From assembly GCA_007026445.1 (NCBI GenBank), contig VDMD01000037.1:186001-250000 (forward strand): 64,000 nt of DNA. The letters run 5' to 3'. The translations under genes were made by a program, and so were the position numbers. Shown piece after piece: positions 12,037-20,650 of the stretch; position 1 is the stretch's first letter; each line of letters begins with the position of its first letter. Below the pieces are notes generated by a model. It did no database searches. It was not told the DNA's origin and saw nothing but the letters and a program-made list of their open reading frames with translations. Source of the stretch: Schizophyllum amplum (taxonomy: Eukaryota > Basidiomycota > Agaricomycetes > Agaricales > Schizophyllaceae).

Positions 12037-12589
12037 GCTTGCGTTGGTTCAGAGATATCCTTGATCTCTCTTGATTCGTCTCGATGCGAGGAAAACAGAG
12101 GTTTTGTGAGTCTGTGTCCTGCAGATGCGGTGAGTGAATGTCCTGCAGATGCGGTGAGTGAATGTCCCGCATCCGATTCGGCATAACTTTACGATGTTGA
12201 GGTTGATAGATCCGTGCTTTGGGCGCTTCCGGGCTACAATTTCAGTCTCTTTATGAGCGAAAAGTGCAGATGATTGTAAGAGGGAAGAAAACGCCAGAGA
12301 AAACAACAGGAAACAAGATGGAAGACGAGGAGATGTATGCTGACGTAAACCGGCACATCGGCACGACCCAGCCCTGTGACTTCAATGTCACTTCATGCAT
12401 GTTAAGTTCGACTTGGACGACCATCTCTGCATCCTGCAAAGAACAGCAAATATTCGACCTTCGAGCTCGGCAAAGCTCAAAACCCTTTTATTATGCCCCA
12501 GCCATCCCCTTCGTTGACGCCGAGCAGTGTATGAACGGGCTTCAAGTTGAAGTTCAAGTTCTTCCGACCGCGCCACGCCGCCTACGCTC
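12037..12589. promoter_or_regulatory. Divergent promoter / 5' UTR region
   Basis: Lies between the minus-strand low-complexity protein and a plus-strand small gene. It holds both promoters, probably a 5' exon of the low-complexity gene, and the 24-base tandem repeat described separately. An ATG on the minus strand at 12184 opens a short frame (MPNRMRD) through the repeat but I could not splice it to the main frame. Confidence 0.35.
12116..12167. repeat. 24-base tandem repeat, two full copies plus a partial third
   Basis: The unit GTCCTGCAGATGCGGTGAGTGAAT occurs exactly at 12116-12139 and 12140-12163, followed by GTCC. An imperfect echo (GTCTGTG) lies just to the left. Each copy contains a PstI-like palindrome CTGCAG and a consensus splice-donor look-alike (GGTGAGTG) on the plus strand. 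It sits in the likely promoter or 5' UTR of the minus-strand gene. Confidence 0.85.
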
Positions 12590-13315
12590 ATGCCTCGCAT
12601 TCCGAAGTACATACCGCCATCCCCGCCGCGTACAACTCACTCGTTGCACACTGAAGTTGTTGATGAAACAGCACTCAAGGCTCTCCAGAAGCTCGCAAAT
12701 ATCGACGGTGACCACCGTTATTCGCTCCTCTCGCAACCCTCATTCTCATCATGCTTCCTCTCCCCTCTCAATCCTTCCCATAACCTCTCCTAGGCATGAG
12801 AAGCGTTGTCCTTGTCAGCTCTGCCGGCCGCGGTGACGTTAACTTCCTCCACCACATCGCTAACACTCAGGCCGAAGCTGGCCAGCGTCTCTCCGCCTCA
12901 TACTACGTCTTCATCCTCGCCGCCGCCACACCCGTCGTCCCCGATGCCCCAAACAACAGGCCCTCGTCGTCTGTGCCTCCAGGCAGGCTCTACTCTCCCT
13001 TGCTGAGCGCATCATCGACGCCACGCTCAACGGCCGCGTCCCGGCACGCGCCACGGCAACCAAAGGATCGTCACCGTGCGCGACGCGGGAGCGCCCTTCG
13101 AAGAGGATACACTGTGGGCTGTGGTGAGGAAGGCGGCGCGGACGCTGGTGCATACGAGGAGCCCACCGCCGGGGTTGATGGGCGCGATGGAGCGCGTAGC
13201 GGCGGCGAGGGCGACACTAGAGTGCCTGTCGTCTATGCAGGCACTGGTAGAGCTGCAGTTCGCCGCGGGCGGAGGCGTCGACGCTGCATATGCGGCGCTG
13301 CAGAGAGGGAAGTAG
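12590..13315 (+). pseudogene. Small hypothetical protein, frame broken or intron structure unresolved
   Basis: ATG 12590 opens MPRIPKYIPPSPPR... with an amphipathic helix VDETALKALQKLANIDG and a good intron (GTGACC...CTCCTAG, about 12709-12793). Coding-like sequence continues but in successive frames: VNFLHHIANTQAEAGQRLSA (frame of 12796), then ALVVCASRQALLSLAERIIDATLNGRVP (about 12959-13040), then IVTVRDAGAPFEEDTLWAVV to the stop at 13315. No standard intron joins the last two frames, because the gap is under 40 bases. Either there are one or two single-base errors, or the gene has decayed. The final 80 residues contain Ala-rich helices. I recognise no family. The short intergenic space downstream leads to another small gene on the same strand. 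Confidence 0.4.
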
Positions 13316-13651
13316 GCAGATTTGTGATCGAGCGGGGCGAGGTTGGATCCTCCACCGCATCTGAGCGCGACCGTCCCGCAAACGGCGGGAAATTGACTCA
13401 GAGTCACTTGGGCTTCCGGGGCCAGTCCCCTCATGTTCAACTTTTGGATCGACTTTTAGGTATTTACACCGTACACTGTTTGGCTTGCAAGCCAATGTCA
13501 TGGTGGTTATGGTTGATCAGGATGGGTACGTAAATCTATACTCCGCACGCAATCTAGCAACTACGCTGAGCCACGTTGCCTTCAACAACATCGACGGCAG
13601 CTACTTGGCAGCTACAGTCTACTTGCTGCACATTATTTTTGGGCACGCGAT
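13316..13651. other. Short intergenic region
   Basis: About 335 bases between two plus-strand small genes. I see no convincing ORF; it should hold the terminator of one gene and the promoter of the next. Confidence 0.4.
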
Positions 13652-14217
13652 ATGGCCGAGACTCCTTCGTGCGTGCCCAGTTGCCTTGCAGTGTGTTCTG
13701 ACCATGGACTCTGTCACTACAGCCTCGACGCCGAACATTACAAAGCGCTTTATGCTCAGGCCGTGCCTCAGCCAACGAGGGTGCGCCGTGGGCAGCGCTT
13801 CGATCTATTTCCACCTGTTCTACCCATGCATATATGTCCCCCTGAACTGTCGGCAAATGTCCAAGGCCTCTCACCCCCTCCCTACAAGCTTGCATGGCGA
13901 TACCGGATGGACGACTTTCAGGCGAAGTTCTGCAAGGAATTCGGAGTCTTCACAGGGTTTCAAATGTATAATCATGCCCAGTTCCTGGCCAAATACCCTG
14001 GCCAAGAGTTGAGTATCATCCAGTACAGATCTTTATAGTTTGCTGATCTATCGGCAGTGCCCCTGCGTTCGATCTTGATAGCGAGTTCTGCACCATATAC
14101 ATAAGGACGAATGGGTACAAGAGAATTACCATGGAAGACATCGACATGGATCTGGTGGAGAAGGTCAAGAGTATTCTTGAGGAGCAGGACCCGCCGATGT
14201 GGTACCGCAACTTGTAA
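13652..14217 (+). CDS. Conserved-looking small hypothetical protein, two exons
   Basis: ATG 13652 gives 171 residues when exon 1 (13652-14007) is joined to exon 2 (14058-14217). The intron is GTTGAG...CGGCAG, 50 bases, phase 2, and both flanks are coding-like. Exon 1 begins MAETPSCVPSCLAVCSDHGL and includes YKLAWRYRMDDFQAKFCKEFGV. Exon 2 reads APAFDLDSEFCTIYIRTNGYKRITM, then a charged helix ending QDPPMWYRNL. The protein is soluble by appearance, with six or so cysteines spread along it. No known domain is recognised. The donor GTTGAG is unusual for this genome but is the only one that keeps the frame. Confidence 0.6.
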
Positions 14218-15433
14218 GGTATGCAGCTCTTAATCCCGATTAAGGTCTTTTCTCATCGCTCATCGACATCAGGTACTCGTTGCATCGGTCGCCTACGCGT
14301 ATGTTATTTACATTCTCGTTCATGCACAAGCTGCCGAGTCTAGTACCCGCGCCTTAACACATGTTCCTCCCTCTTCATGTGCATTGAGCTTTGCAAGGCT
14401 CCTCTACAGCAAGGGCTCCTCGTCAGCGTCATGTTGTGGTAGTGTATGGTCTCTATGCATAAATACGCACCGCATACGCGGTACTTCGACGTGCTGAACA
14501 CCTTGCGCGCCGTTCCGAGGGCCGGAGGTGCGCGGATATATGGGGACGAGACCATCGGACGCTCCTGCGCTGTTCCTTCACAACCGTAACGTTTGCCTGG
14601 GTAGACTACCTTCACACCCAATCGTCGTGCGATATGATTCTCAAAAGAGCAAACAACTATACAAAGCGATAAGTAAACAGATATTTATGTCCAGTAAGCG
14701 GCGTCCTTCAAGGGGTATGCTACAGGAAACAAACAATCATCCAGAGTCAGTGGGTACCGAGAACATTGTGACTGTAAGAAAACAACACATCCGAGATGCG
14801 AGCAGGAAGCGGAATACGATACAGGCTTCTGACGCCCGAGACATGACGGCGATCAGAGTGATGGGGGAATGCGACGGTCGCGAATGATGATGAGGAAGCC
14901 TAGGTTCGGCCGAGGCGACATGGAAAGGAGGATGCGGAATACGTTGAGGAGATTGGCTAGCGAGAACAAGGTGGGTTGGACGATTCTGGGTAATAGGAGG
15001 TGGCGACGTTCCGGGATGATCGCAGAACAAAGCCTCGACGTCTGTCGAAAGGGCGGGTGCGCTCCATGCCAGCGACAAGTAGGCACGACGACAATTATCG
15101 GGTGCGCCGGCCACAGCCATAGGGCATGGAGGATCTCAAAGCATGACAAGCGCTGCATTGTTGGTGGGGGTCGTCACCCCCGTGCGGGTTGAGCCGCATG
15201 CAGCACCGCCAGCTTCAAAGCTCCCCCACGCCGCTTGTCCGTGTGACCCGCGATAACATACCGCGTCGGCGCCGAATTGCTCGGTGTCCAAGCGGCACCA
15301 CTCCGCCGACAGCCCAGAGCATTCGTAAGTTATTATGCTCGCCAAAAGAGGAGTGGCCGAATCAGTTGACGCCTAGCGCGACGTCAGCATCAGACTGCGT
15401 CAGGCTCCGTGCAAAGCCTTTACCCACATGCGT
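14218..15433. other. Intergenic region, no gene recognised
   Basis: About 1.2 kb between the 3' ends of the small plus-strand gene and the minus-strand kinase. Several overlapping ORFs of 60-127 codons exist on both strands, none with recognisable motifs, consistent splice sites or a good start. It is long for a convergent gap in this window. Confidence 0.35.
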
Positions 15434-18066
15434 TTATGGCGTCTTCGGCCTCAACGAGCTCCCAGACGAGCTTCCCGGAGACGAGGTTAGTGCAGGAGCG
15501 ACTGCGTTATCTTGCTCGCGTGCTCTTAAACCGTACTTGATCGTAAATTCGATAGCCTCCTCCGGGGCTGTACGGTGCTCGTCAGACAGGACAACGCAAA
15601 CGCGCGGCACCGCAGAAACTCACGAGTCGCGCTCCTGCTCGCGATGGCATCCCACGAGTATCCGCTGTACGCACGACGAGTCAGCAAACGCCGACCTGGC
15701 ACTCGCTACTGAACGACGTACGTCAACTTGATGAACTTGTGATGCTTGACGGCGTGGCCGTCCAGACGCAGGGCCGCATTGTGTTCCATGAGCTGTCGAA
15801 TAGCCCTATCAGTACACGCGAAGCTGCGCAGACAAAGATATAGCGCACCCCCGTCATAAAAGCGCTATCACACTCCTCCATATCGCGAGGTACACGCGGA
15901 GCTTCTCGCACAGTCAGACGATCAAGCTCTTGAGAACACTTGAGTTGCCAAGCCTCGCGTTGCCTCCAGGTAGTGTTGCCTTGAAGCGGAGGGTAAGACT
16001 CCTCTATTTGTTCCTGATACGGGAGCTACAGTCCATCGTCAGCCACGAACAAAACGAAGGGTCATCACGCGAGCACGAACCTTTCCCGACCACAACATCC
16101 ACATAAGCGCGCCCACGCTCCACCAGTCGGCTGCGAAGCCATACTTCCAGCCGAGTACGATCTCAGGCGCCATGAAGTGCGGGGTGCCCGCTGTAACAGG
16201 CCCGATTGCTAGTATCGGCGTGACCGTCTGGCCGCACTTAGACTGCCTGTACCCGAACGACACCTGAGGCATGTTAGGGTCTTGATCGACCTCGACGGCG
16301 AGGTTGAAGTCAGAGAGTACGATGTGTCCGTCGCGGGCGAGGAGCACGTTCGCGGGCTTGATGTCGCGGTGCATGATGCCCACGGCATGCAGGCCCGCGA
16401 CGCCCGCACAGATCTCCGCCACAAAGAAGCGCAGGAGGCTACGAGGGAAGTGCTCTCCGGATTTCTTGACGACCTCTACGATGTCGTGAAGGTCGCAGAC
16501 GTGGCGGTCCTGCAGAGATGAGGCAGTGTAAGCGGGATAAGGCGCACGCGGTAGAGTGTGACGCACCATGATGGAATATATGTACTGCTCCTTCTGAAAG
16601 TCATACTGCTGCTTCACAACGAAGGGGTGCTGGTCTACCGCAGAGAATCTGATGCGCTTTAGGATCCTGCTTTCGGTGAGCAACCAATGCAAGCAGTCTT
16701 CCGGATATTCGCTCTGGTACGACGTGTTCCTAATAGTCTTGACGGCGAAAATTCTGTTGCTATATCGGCAGTGGGCGGAGTAGACATTTCCACCGGAGCC
16801 TTGCCCGAGCTTGCCATCGAACTTGAAGCCCCACGCAAACAGCGCGTTTGCGGTAGCGAGATCGACGGAGCTGTTCATGGATAAATACGAGTAGCTCATG
16901 ACTGACAAAGAGGCGCAAGACATACGTCTGGCGAGGACATGCTTTGATTCCGTGCGAAGGGGGGAACGAGTGAGAGTAAACGCTCTCATTGGGTTCTTGA
17001 GATGAGGTTAGGTGTTCGTAGCTGCGCGTTCTGCTGGGACTGTCAGTCAAAGGCAGGATCACGGACGCGTCACGCACGAGGAGGATAGGTTGGCAGACGA
17101 GACAGCGGGTGTGAAATATTGGGTGGCGGAGTCGGAGTCGTCGAGGGAAGCCTCGTCTTGCGGGCATCTGAGCACAGCGCCCTTTTAGCACGTGAAACAA
17201 GGAGCACATCGTGGACACGCACTCTCGATAGTAGCGATCAGGGCTAAGCACGCCTGGGTCACAGTCGATGAAGTCGACTTGCTGATGGAGGGATGTAGGC
17301 GGCGAGGGGAGGGGGGAGGCGAGGGAGCGGCGGCGGAGGGACTGAGCGGGGGCTCGCGGTGTCGCGTGCCAGTGCGTCCGCAAGAGATATTCCCGATGTT
17401 CTGGATCAAAAATGATCGCGATGCCGTTGAGAGTAACGGCAATAACAAGCCAGCACATCTGGAAGAGATAAGTAGTGAGCAATAGTGTCGGCAAGCACGG
17501 CGAGGGACTGGCGCTTACGACTACTGTCAAGATGGCTTGGCTGACGAAGTCCCAATAGCGACCAAATATGGCGGCGGCGAGGCCGGTGGGTTTGACTTGA
17601 GATGCACGGGCGAGGTGAGTTGACGATTCGTCGACGCTAGGCAGTGAAGTTGTGGCGTTGAGGGCGGAGCCGGACTTTGGCGCGCTGCGCGTCGGGACAT
17701 TCATTTGCTCGTTGTCGTCCTCTTCGTATTCCGGATCCTCCATGACATCCTCCGACTGCGTGTACAGCATATCCACTGATAGGTGCTCGATCGGGAGGCT
17801 GGTGACATGGAGGGACCCCGCGCCATAAAAGCCGAGGGTGGGCTCGATGCGGTGGAAGTCGTTCGTGTTGTACGCTGTCGCAGAGATGGGGTTGCTGGAG
17901 TGTAGAGCGGGGCGAGGTAGGTGGCCGTGTAGATGACTGCGACGTAGGCAAAGGAGACGGAGACGAGCGCCTGGACGGCGGCGTCCTCGGGCATGACGCC
18001 GGTGAAGTACGCGGCAGACATGATGACGGTGCTGGCGTGGACGATCACCTCCCAGAGGAGAACCAT
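15434..18066 (-). CDS. Membrane-anchored Ser/Thr protein kinase with DFN in place of DFG
   Basis: One gene of roughly ten exons. Exon 1 (ATG 18066) is hydrophobic: VIMSAAYFTGVMPEDAAVQALVSVSFAYVAVIY. A second membrane pair follows an acidic loop (WDFVSQAILTVV spliced to MCWLVIAVTLNGIAIIF). Two phase-2 introns with GTGCGT donors join a short Ser-rich linker to the kinase domain. That domain has the loop GQGSGGNVYSA, FAVKTI (ATP-binding Lys), HRDIKPANVLL (catalytic loop), SDFNLAV at about 16313, AGTPHFMAPEI and ADWWSVGALMW. The C-terminal lobe continues through LMEHNAALRLDGHAVKHH and GYSWDAIASRS to the stop at 15434. The DFG glycine is replaced by Asn, but Lys, HRD Asp and DF Asp remain, so activity is possible. 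The fold looks AGC-like. The junction between the first two exons is not resolved. Paralogue of the gene at 20651-24151. Confidence 0.8.
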
Positions 18067-18793
18067 GGCTGCGCTAGGGTGTGTCTGGATCGAGAGGCCA
18101 CTTGCTGGGATATGGTGGTGGATGGAAAGACGGGGTGCGGAAGGGAAGGGCCCGAGCGCCCTCTTTGAGGGGCGCGGCGCCGAAGCTGATCCGGAGTCCG
18201 GTGAGCGGGATGGGTTCTGCTGAGCTCAGCCGGCATGGACCATGCTCAGCGGACAATGGAAGCACAGCTTGGTGATCATGATCATGATGGGCTTGCAAAA
18301 CCATTGTGTGGTGCGGTGGTGCGGTCCGTCAGCTGTTCGCTAGCTGCAGCGTAGGCAGCGGTGTACACCGAGGATAGTGTCGCCTGATATTCGCTGAGCA
18401 GCGTCTATGACCAGGGTAAACATGCGCTACTGCAGAGATTCCAATTGATCACTGCGAGAGCCAAGTGGCGCGGCGTGAGACGGCGAGCTCGAGTCTGGGA
18501 AAATCTGCGGCTTCGACCCGACGGAGCCGTGCTGCATCGTCGAGCCTCGCCTGTCCGCGTATTCGCATTGCTGCAGTTGTATCTGGATAATGAATAAGTA
18601 CCAGTGTTGGTGGTGAGTTGTTACCAGGAAGAGAGAAAATCAATTTGAATCATGGGGAGAGGGACGGCACGGCGGGCGGCATTTGCCGGAGCATGCCCGC
18701 GGAGTCCGCGGAATCGTCGAGCCGGTTTTCGATTTCGCTTCCTGCGACCGCGTTATTTGTTCACCTTGAGTTCCCCACGAATTTTGATTGATC
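18067..18793. promoter_or_regulatory. Divergent promoter region (kinase / prefoldin)
   Basis: About 730 bases between the start of the minus-strand kinase and the prefoldin gene on the plus strand. Contains a short perfect GATCATGATCATGATG-type run near 18270-18290. No convincing ORF and no clear TATA box. Confidence 0.35.
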
Positions 18794-19872
18794 ATGTCTT
18801 CAAAACCCATAGCCGTGTTTACGGACGAAAAAAACCCTCGAGGAATACCCAAAGCGCCTTTCATCGTGCGTGTTACCTCGTCTGCGATTCCAGGTCTCCT
18901 GCTGATCGAGCCCATCCTTGCGCGCACCCATGCCTGATTCCCTCCCTCGACCTACACCGTGCTCTTCTTCCTCAACGTACACAACGCCACGTATGATATG
19001 ATGTCCTATCCTCCCAGGCCGATGTCGAGGAATACCTAGGCGGCCCCGACGCCGAGGTCGAGGCGCCACTCAAGGCGTTCCAGGACGCATTAGCGTACGC
19101 CCTCCTCATGTATCCCGATCCCAGGCTGATGCGAAGCGCGAAGCAAGTACAAGTATATGGACAGCAATCTGGGGTCGCGACGCGCGGGGCTAGAGGAGAA
19201 GATCCCGGATATCAAGAAAACGCTGAGCATGGTGGAGTTCTTGCATGAGCATAAGGTGCGTGGTATGGACGACAACTACACTAGCATGATGCTTACTCTG
19301 CTACGAGTAGGAAGGCAAGAAGGCGACTTTGCAGACGACGAGGACGACCTCGAGGACGAGGACGAAGACGCGCCACGCAAACCGATCCGGACAACATTCG
19401 AGCTCAACGATACCCTCTTTGCAGAAGCCGAGCTTGAGGACTCGGATACTGTATACCTATGGCTAGGGGTGCGTCCGTGTACTAAAACGCGCGTCCGATC
19501 GCTGATCTCTCTCTTGTTCCGCCATCCCTATAATTCTTCCCTCCTCCTCCACCTCTTGTCCACCTTTTCACCTCACTTGTTCCTTTCTCCCTCTCAATGC
19601 ACCTCCGATTGATACCGTCTGCTCCGTAGGCCAACGTCATGCTCTCCTACCCCCTCCCTGCCGCCATCACCCTCCTCACCTCCAAGCTCTCCGCCGCACA
19701 GCACAACCTCCAGAACACCATCGAGGACCTCGAGTTTCTGCGCGAGCAGATTACGGTCATGGAGGTCAACACTGCGCGGGTATATAACTGGGATGTGAAG
19801 CGGCGAAGGGAGATGAGGGAGAGGGAGGCGGGGAAGGGGAAGGCGGTGGAGGGAGCAAAGGTGGCCGCGTAG
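18794..19872 (+). CDS. PAC10: Prefoldin subunit 3 (VBP1/PFD3 type)
   Basis: Subunit of the hexameric prefoldin co-chaperone that hands unfolded actin and tubulin to the CCT chaperonin in the cytosol. ATG 18794 starts MSSKPIAVFTDEKNPRGIPKAPFI. Then, after a GTGCGT intron, ADVEEYLGGPDAEVEAPLKAFQDALA. The next exon is KYKYMDSNLGSRRAGLEEKIPDIKKTLSMVEFL, the N-terminal coiled-coil helix and very typical of the family. The beta-hairpin region reads TTFELNDTLFAEAELEDSDTVYLWLGANVMLSYPL, with the intron (about 19469-19629) inside LG-AN. The C-terminal helix LQNTIEDLEFLREQITVMEVNTARVYNWDVKRR completes the alpha-type prefoldin fold. An acidic insertion (DDEDDLEDEDEDAP) sits in the middle; it may be partly a retained in-frame intron near 19256-19308. 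Symbol is by yeast homology. Confidence 0.92.
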
Positions 19873-19942
19873 GTGGAGTGGCGAGATATACTAGGAGAGA
19901 AGAAGGGAGTGAATTACAATATGCTTGTGCAGTCCGCTCAAT
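19873..19942. other. Short convergent gap
   Basis: Seventy bases between the prefoldin stop and the stop of the minus-strand hypothetical ORF. No feature seen. Confidence 0.3.
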
Positions 19943-20470
19943 TCATCGCGCTGGAGTTCCGCGCTCAGCTCGTTTGTATGTGAAGGTGTAGGTCCCCGTA
20001 TGTCTGCATGGGTCCTGCGTGATAGTCACAGGAGGTGACGTAACGCGTGCGCCCGCCGCCGCCGCCGCCGCTCTTGGCCCACTCTGGGTCTCAGCCTTGC
20101 CGACGTCTGCTGCCTCCGTCCTGTCGACATACCGCACATTGAGGTCGACAGACACACTGGCCTCAGCATAATTATGCCTGACCGTATACTCCTCAAGCGC
20201 AGGTCCGTGCACTGCGGCCGCTTCACGGCGCGAGCGACGACGTAGAACCCAGCTCAGGCGATGCCGCGACGGCAGCGCTGCCCTAGCTTCATGGAGGAGT
20301 AGCGATGCTGCAGAACAATAGCTTTCAGCATCTCCTCCTGGAAGGACCGAGGTACGCTCTTGCATTGTCTTCCGTGTATGGTGCGCCTTGTTCATTGTTC
20401 GCTTTTGGGCCAGGCGGATCAGCTTCGGAAGGCCGCCAGTTGGGATACAAAAGAGGACGCCCTTGGCCAT
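19943..20470 (-). CDS. Hypothetical single-exon protein
   Basis: An ATG ORF of 175 codons without interruption. It begins MAKGVLFCIPTGGLPKLIRLAQ, then a basic segment KAHHTRKTMQERT, then CSAASLLLHEARAALPSRHRLSWVLRRRSRR. An acidic and Val-rich part (VSVDLNVRYVDRTEAADVGKAE) and an alanine run follow, and the C-terminus is VTITQDPCRHTGTYTFTYKRAE. The amino-terminal hydrophobic and basic character could be a mitochondrial presequence, but this is a guess. No family recognised. The poly-Ala stretch comes from a GCC repeat near 20050-20075. It could be antisense to nothing else, so it remains a candidate gene. Confidence 0.4.
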   Translation of the reverse strand: MAKGVLFCIPTGGLPKLIRLAQKRTMNKAHHTRKTMQERTSVLPGGDAESYCSAASLLLHEARAALPSRHRLSWVLRRRSRREAAAVHGPALEEYTVRHNYAEASVSVDLNVRYVDRTEAADVGKAETQSGPRAAAAAAGARVTSPPVTITQDPCRHTGTYTFTYKRAERGTPAR

Positions 20471-20650
20471 CCGATGCTTTCTCCACCTCGACCATCAACC
20501 CCCCAGCATCGTCCAAGTCGTTGCGCCGCGATCCAGCCCAGCGTCGATTCGCTATCGCAAGAATACTGAGGCCCCACTCTTGCACCAACCTCATCTCCCT
20601 CAACGCCTAATCCCTCGCATCGACCATGGTTGCCCCTCACCGAGGTGCTC
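20471..20650. promoter_or_regulatory. Divergent promoter between hypothetical ORF and kinase
   Basis: A 180-base space between opposite starts. An ATG at 20626 (ATGGTTGCC) aligns with the start of the paralogous kinase (ATGGTTCTC) but is one frame off, as discussed under the kinase. Confidence 0.3.

Noticed and set aside
15189..15731. Plus-strand ORF of 180 codons
   Set aside because: It is the shadow of the C-terminal exons of the minus-strand kinase, which splice correctly to the stop at 15434.
16760..17776. Long minus-strand ORF read as a separate protein of 338 residues
   Set aside because: Its 5' part is a kinase exon set; its 3' part runs through introns (GTGCGT donors) and is out of frame with the kinase domain, which resumes correctly after splicing.
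19943..20470. Treating the 175-codon ORF as a mitochondrial ribosomal protein
   Set aside because: The basic N-terminus suggested it but no conserved motif supports it, so it is left as hypothetical.
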